Notes under the pieces: model-generated
The model's input: only the letters and a program-made list of their open reading frames with translations
The model's database searches: none
Told to the model about the DNA's origin: nothing
Assembly (NCBI GenBank): GCA_002404115.1
Contig: DHJB01000066.1
Location: 31,256-57,276 of the forward strand
Length of the DNA: 26,021 bases
Direction of reading: 5' to 3'
From: Microbacteriaceae bacterium UBA4731
GTDB lineage: Bacteria > Actinomycetota > Actinomycetes > Actinomycetales > Microbacteriaceae
Translations under genes and position numbers: made by a program
Shown here: positions 22,458-26,021 of the stretch, piece by piece
How positions within the stretch are numbered: the first letter of the stretch is position 1
Layout of the letters: each line of letters starts with the position of its first letter

Positions 22458-23894
22458 ATGGCCTATGAGTTCGAACGCAAGCAGCGCATTGCAGTACTCG
22501 GTGGAGGGCCAGGCGGATACGAAGCGGCCCTCGCAGGCGCCCAGCAGGGAGCGGATGTCACGCTCATCGAGCGGGTCGGCGTCGGCGGCTCTGCCGTCAT
22601 CACGGATGTCGTTCCGTCGAAGTCGCTGATCGCCACCGCCGAGGCCTCTAATTCGATCGGCGAAGCCACCGACCTCGGTGTGCAGTTCTTCGTGCGCGGC
22701 GAAACGGGTAAACCGGCCCGCCCCGAAGTGGCCATCAACCTTGCCGCCGTCAACAAGCGGCTCCTCGCCCTCGCCCGGCAGCAGTCAGAGGACATGAAGT
22801 CGACGCTCATGCGCGCCGGCGTGCGCCTCGTGCAGGGCCACGGCCGGTTAGACGGCACCAGCGGCATCATCGTCTCCACGGCGGACGGCGAGTCGGGCAC
22901 CGACTTCGACCGCATCGACGCCGACACGATCGTCGTCTCGGTCGGGGCGAGCCCGCGCATCCTCTCGTCCGCCATTCCGGACGGCGAACGCATCCTTACC
23001 TGGACGCAGCTCTACAACCTGCGCGCCGTGCCCGAACACCTGATCGTCGTCGGTTCCGGCGTCACCGGGGCCGAGTTCGCCTCCGCGTACCGCGCCCTCG
23101 GCTCGAAGGTCACCCTGATTTCCAGCCGCGACCAGGTGCTGCCCGGCGAGGACGCCGACGCTGCCAGCGTGATCGAGAACGTCTTCAAGCGCAACGGCAT
23201 GGTCGTGCTCAGCAAATCGCGCGCCTCGTCGGTCGTGCGCACGGACACCGGCGTGGTCGCCACGCTCGCCGACGGCCGCACGGTCGAGGGCAGCCACTGC
23301 CTGATCGCGGTCGGGTCCGTTCCGAACACGCCCGGCATCGGCCTCGAAGCGGCCGGCGTGCAGCTCAACGAGTCCGGACACATCCGGGTCAACCGGGTCG
23401 CCCGCACGTCGATCCCGAACATCTACGCGGCCGGCGATTGCACGACCGAGTTGCCGCTGGCATCCGTCGCGTCCATGATGGGCCGCACCGCGGTGTTCCA
23501 CGCGATGGGCGACGCGGTCAACCCGATCGAAATCCGTAACGTGGCCGCCAACATCTTCACCCAGCCGGAGATCGCGACCGTTGGCTGGTCCCAGAAGCAG
23601 ATCGAAGACGGCCTGATGGAGGGCGAGATCTACAAGCTCGAGCTCGCCTCCAACCCGCGCGCGAAGATGATGGGCATCAAGGACGGCTTCGTGAAGCTGT
23701 TCGCCCGCACCGGCAGCGGCACCGTCATCGGCGGTGTGATCGTGGCCCCCAAGGCCAGCGAGCTGATCTTCCCGCTCGCGCTCGCCGTCGAGCACCGCCT
23801 CACCGTCGACGAGGTCGCCCAGGCGTTCCCGGTCTACCCCTCGCTCACCGGCTCCATCACGGATGCCGCCCGCGCCATGCACGTCGTCGGCTAG
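22458..23894 (+). CDS. lpdA: NAD(P)H-quinone dehydrogenase, LpdA type (lipoamide dehydrogenase-like, no redox disulfide)
   Basis: FAD flavoprotein (478 aa) of the disulfide reductase fold. FAD motif GGGPGGYEAA is at residues 15-24, the NAD motif VVGSGVTGAEFASAY near 195, and IYAAGDCT near 320. The segment that normally holds the redox cysteines reads GGSAVITDVVPSK (residues 43-55), with Ala and Val in place of both, and the C-terminal active-site His region reads YPSLTGSI. This is the pattern of mycobacterial LpdA (Rv3303c), a quinone reductase rather than a dihydrolipoamide dehydrogenase; GERILTWTQLYNL and VEGSHCLIAVGSVPNT also match it. The frame is open 41 codons upstream through the inverted repeat, but 22458 gives the family start. 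It acts on electrons in the cytosol or at the membrane; not part of an operon here. Confidence 0.9.
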   Translation: MAYEFERKQRIAVLGGGPGGYEAALAGAQQGADVTLIERVGVGGSAVITDVVPSKSLIATAEASNSIGEATDLGVQFFVRGETGKPARPEVAINLAAVNKRLLALARQQSEDMKSTLMRAGVRLVQGHGRLDGTSGIIVSTADGESGTDFDRIDADTIVVSVGASPRILSSAIPDGERILTWTQLYNLRAVPEHLIVVGSGVTGAEFASAYRALGSKVTLISSRDQVLPGEDADAASVIENVFKRNGMVVLSKSRASSVVRTDTGVVATLADGRTVEGSHCLIAVGSVPNTPGIGLEAAGVQLNESGHIRVNRVARTSIPNIYAAGDCTTELPLASVASMMGRTAVFHAMGDAVNPIEIRNVAANIFTQPEIATVGWSQKQIEDGLMEGEIYKLELASNPRAKMMGIKDGFVKLFARTGSGTVIGGVIVAPKASELIFPLALAVEHRLTVDEVAQAFPVYPSLTGSITDAARAMHVVG

Positions 23895-23940
23895 TCCCCG
23901 CGCCGCCCCGCCCCATCCCGCCTGCTCGCCCCCGCCCGCT

Positions 23941-24003
23941 TCCGCGAACCCGCAGTTGTGGTCGCTAAAACGCGCTCATAACGACCACAAATGCAGTTTC
24001 GCG
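23941..24003. repeat. 63-bp palindromic repeat, copy A
   Basis: Imperfect palindrome with core arms TTGTGGTCG (23956-23964) and CGACCACAA (23982-23990), extended outward by GCGAACCCGCA against TGCAGTTTCGC. A second copy lies exactly 210 bases downstream, with 57 of 63 bases the same. Part of the 393-bp gene-free gap between lpdA and the carboxylase gene, which otherwise holds C-rich sequence (23895-23940) and the element at 24053-24124. Confidence 0.8.
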
Positions 24004-24052
24004 ATCCAAGCCTGCCGACCACACGGTGGCGAGATTCGGGCCGGTGTCGCGG

Positions 24053-24124
24053 AAACAGGACCGGATTCGTCAAACCGGCGCTTGCATCCTGTATGGGATG
24101 ACACGCACGCGATTCGTCCTGTTT
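24053..24124. repeat. AAACAGGA-type intergenic repeat, copy 2
   Basis: AAACAGGAC (24053-24061) and its complement GTCCTGTTT (24116-24124) form a wide inverted repeat with GCATCCTGTAT (24084-24094) inside. The left two thirds match the element at 14444-14486 in motif order and spacing. It lies between the two copies of the 63-bp palindrome, giving a mosaic. Confidence 0.6.
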
Positions 24125-24150
24125 GCGGTGCGGGGGCAGGCTCGAATTTG

Positions 24151-24213
24151 TCCGCGAACCCGCAGTTGTGGTCGCTTAAACGCGCTCAGAGCGACCACGA
24201 GTGCAGTTTCGTG
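24151..24213. repeat. 63-bp palindromic repeat, copy B
   Basis: Same element as 23941-24003, same orientation, six differences. Within the stem, the two changes next to the loop on the right arm restore pairing (GGTCGCT with AGCGACC), whereas copy A has a mismatch there, so the hairpin seems to be maintained. Confidence 0.8.
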
Positions 24214-24273
24214 GGAATGGTGGTGCGCGGAGCGCGGCGTTCAGGGGCTGCCGAAGTGGGGGCTGCCGCCTTT

Positions 24274-24292
24274 CGTGACCCTTCGGGTCACG
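24274..24292 (-). terminator. Hairpin overlapping the stop codon of the carboxylase gene
   Basis: CGTGACCC and GGGTCACG with a three-base loop form a perfect 8-bp stem; the TGA stop of the minus-strand gene lies inside the stem. GAAAGG follows on that strand, with no T-run. It is a plausible terminator. Confidence 0.5.
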
Positions 24293-26021
24293 CAGCGTCG
24301 AGCACGGTGAGCAGCAGGTGCCCGGATGACACGGTCACGCCGACCAGCGCACCGACGGCGCCGATCACGCCGTCCTTGTGCGCGACGAGCGGCTGCTCCA
24401 TCTTCATCGCTTCGAGCACGAGCAGCAGGTCGCCCTTGACGACCACGTCGCCCTCGGCCACCATCAGCTTCACAACAGTCGCCTGCATGGGCGCCTTCAC
24501 GGCGTTGCCGGTCGCGGTGTCGACCGCGTGGGCGCCGAGGCGGCGCCTCGGAGCCGGGCCGGCCGTGCTGGCGGATGCCACGCCCGGCAGCAGGCGCGTC
24601 GGCAGGGTGACCTCGACACGGCGGCCCTCGACCTCGACGACGACGCTGTGCCGCTTCTGCGGCCCGGCCGACTCCTCGAGGGTGCCGCTCCAGGGCTCGA
24701 TGGTGTTATCGAACTCGGTTTCGATCCAGCGGGTGTAGATCGAGAACGGTGCCCCGTCGGCGGGGGCGAAGGCCGGGTCGCGCACGATCGCGCGGTGGAA
24801 GGGCAGAACGGTCGGCAGGCCGGCAACCTCGAACTCGTCGAGCGCGCGGCGGGCCCGCTGGAGTGCCTCTTCGCGGGTGGCGCCGGTGACGATGAGCTTG
24901 GCGAGCAGGGAGTCGAACGATCCGGAGATCTCGTCGCCGGCCTGCACTCCGCTGTCGACGCGCACGCCGGGGCCGCCGGAGGGCTTGAAAACGTGAATCG
25001 GGCCGGGGGCCGGCATGAAGCCGCGGCCGGCGTCTTCGCCGTTGATCCGGAACTCGAAGGAGTGGCCGACGGCGACCGGGTCGCCATAGGTGAGCTCGCC
25101 GCCCTCCGCGAGACGGAACTGCTCGCGCACGAGGTCGATGCCGGTGACTTCTTCGGAGACGGGGTGCTCGACCTGGAGGCGGGTGTTCACCTCCAGGAAG
25201 GAGACGGTGCCGTCCTGGCCGATCAGGAACTCGCAGGTGCCGGCACCCACGTAGCCGACCTCGGCGAGGATCGCCTTGGACGCGCGGTACATTTCGGTGG
25301 TCTGCGCCTCGGTGAGGAACGGGGCCGGCGCTTCTTCGACCAACTTCTGGTGGCGGCGCTGGAGCGAGCAGTCGCGGGTGGAGACCACGACGACGTTGCC
25401 GTGCACATCGGCGAGGCACTGGGTCTCGACGTGACGGGGCTTGTCCAGGTACTTCTCGACAAAGCACTCGCCGCGACCGAACGCGGCAACGGCCTCGCGG
25501 GTGGCCGAGTCGAAGAGCTCCGGCACCTCTTCGCGGGTGCGGGCGACCTTGAGGCCGCGACCGCCGCCACCGAAGGCGGCCTTGATCGCGACGGGAAGGC
25601 CGTGCAGGTCGACGAACTCGAGCACTTCGGCGGCGTCCACGACCGGGTTGAGCGTGCCGGGCGCCATCGGCGCGTGCACCTTCTCTGCCACGTGCCTGGC
25701 GGAAACCTTGTCGCCGAGCTTCTCGATCGCTTCGGGGGAGGGGCCGATCCAGACGAGCCCGGCAGCGATCACAGCGCGGGCGAAGTCGGCGTTCTCGGCG
25801 AGGAAGCCGTAGCCGGGGTGCACGGCGTCGGCGCCGGAGCGGCGGGCCACCGAGAGGATCTTCTCGATGACGAGGTAGGTTTCGGCGCTGGTCGTACCCT
25901 CGAGGCCGTACGCCTCGTCGGCGAGGCGCGCATGCAGCGCGTCCCGATCCTGGTCGGCGTAGACGGCGACCGAGAGGATGCCGCTGTCCTTAGCGGCACG
26001 GATCACCCGGACGGCGATCTC
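24288..26021 (-). CDS. accA3: Acyl-CoA carboxylase alpha subunit: biotin carboxylase plus biotin carrier (N-terminus cut)
   Basis: ATP-dependent carboxylation of biotin and carrier domain for acetyl/propionyl-CoA carboxylase, feeding fatty-acid and related lipid synthesis. 577 residues are visible; the frame is open at the right edge beginning [14 protein letters not shown], so only about ten residues are missing. In order: biotin carboxylase N-domain ([11 protein letters not shown]), ATP-grasp loop GGGGRGLKV, catalytic [15 protein letters not shown] and [16 protein letters not shown], the C-domain ([18 protein letters not shown]), a linker, and the carrier domain with biotinyl lysine in EAMKMEQP about 40 residues from the end. 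The fused arrangement and the length match actinobacterial AccA3. The stop codon lies in a hairpin. Downstream is the repeat-filled gap. Confidence 0.94.
   Translation of the reverse strand, partial: EIAVRVIRAAKDSGILSVAVYADQDRDALHARLADEAYGLEGTTSAETYLVIEKILSVARRSGADAVHPGYGFLAENADFARAVIAAGLVWIGPSPEAIEKLGDKVSARHVAEKVHAPMAPGTLNPVVDAAEVLEFVDLHGLPVAIKAAFGGGGRGLKVARTREEVPELFDSATREAVAAFGRGECFVEKYLDKPRHVETQCLADVHGNVVVVSTRDCSLQRRHQKLVEEAPAPFLTEAQTTEMYRASKAILAEVGYVGAGTCEFLIGQDGTVSFLEVNTRLQVEHPVSEEVTGIDLVREQFRLAEGGELTYGDPVAVGHSFEFRINGEDAGRGFMPAPGPIHVFKPSGGPGVRVDSGVQAGDEISGSFDSLLAKLIVTGATREEALQRARRALDEFEVAGLPTVLPFHRAIVRDPAFAPADGAPFSIYTRWIETEFDNTIEPWSGTLEESAGPQKRHSVVVEVEGRRVEVTLPTRLLPGVASASTAGPAPRRRLGAHAVDTATGNAVKAPMQATVVKLMVAEGDVVVKGDLLLVLEAMKMEQPLVAHKDGVIGAVGALVGVTVSSGHLLLTVLDAA

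Noticed and set aside
23941..24213. CRISPR-like spacing of repeats
   Set aside because: Only two copies, 63 bases long with internal dyad and a 147-base spacer that holds its own inverted repeat; no cas genes nearby.
23863..24738. Open frame across the repeat block and the end of the carboxylase gene
   Set aside because: It translates both repeat copies into the same short peptide (ANPQLWSLKRA), but only because the copies are spaced by a multiple of three; it then runs antisense to the carboxylase. Not a gene.

Overview
The window is high-GC actinobacterial chromosome with dense short-gap operons, frequent GTG/TTG starts and several promoter-like -10 boxes placed directly in front of start codons (probable leaderless mRNAs). 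The protein styles (HDHLDGG adenosine deaminase, cysteine-free LpdA-type quinone dehydrogenase, AccA3-type biotin carboxylase, MgtA-type mannosyltransferase) point to Actinomycetia, most likely a Microbacteriaceae-like organism (inference). From memory, the core order sdhCDA - cdd - deoA - add - pmm - punA/deoD - lpdA - accA matches, in order and relative orientation, the Mycobacterium tuberculosis stretch sdh (Rv3316-3319), cdd/deoA/add (Rv3315c-3313c), pmmB (Rv3308), deoD (Rv3307), lpdA (Rv3303c), accA3 (Rv3285). This is therefore an old core neighbourhood with extra genes inserted.

Layout. 1-1677 (minus): succinate dehydrogenase sdhC-sdhD-sdhA (sdhA runs off the left edge). 1792-4146: a divergent pair, an MgtA-like mannosyltransferase (minus) and GDP-mannose-forming ManC (plus). 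4209-14344 (plus): a nucleoside uptake and salvage cluster of two paralogous BMP-family lipoproteins, a strong hairpin, an RbsA-like double ATPase, two permeases, cytidine deaminase, pyrimidine-nucleoside phosphorylase, pseudouridine-5'-phosphate glycosidase and a PfkB kinase (probable pseudouridine kinase). 14532-15476 (minus): a nucleoside hydrolase, divergent from 15525-17465 (plus), which encodes an unusual S-adenosylhomocysteinase-like enzyme and an IclR regulator. Two overlapping dyads lie between them. 17537-19425 (plus): adenosine deaminase and an orphan PTS EIIA/EIIB pair. 19553-22296 (minus): purine nucleoside phosphorylase and phosphomannomutase/phosphoglucomutase. 22458-23894 (plus): NAD(P)H-quinone dehydrogenase LpdA. 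23895-24287: a gene-free stretch filled by palindromic repeats. 24288-26021 (minus): biotin carboxylase/BCCP alpha subunit, cut by the right edge.

Functional reading. Nucleosides captured by the BMP lipoproteins enter through the ABC transporter, are deaminated (Cdd, Add) and cleaved by phosphorolysis (DeoA, PunA) or hydrolysis (nucleoside hydrolase). PsuK/PsuG recover pseudouridine. The released pentose phosphates can be isomerised by the phosphohexomutase-family enzyme or others. The most unusual gene is the S-adenosylhomocysteinase homologue at 15525-16700: it keeps the NAD site and most catalytic residues but has lost the residues that read adenine. It shares a control region with a nucleoside hydrolase and is followed by its own IclR regulator, which suggests a dedicated pathway for a modified or non-adenine nucleoside thioether. 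No tRNA, rRNA, CRISPR array, transposase or prophage gene was seen.
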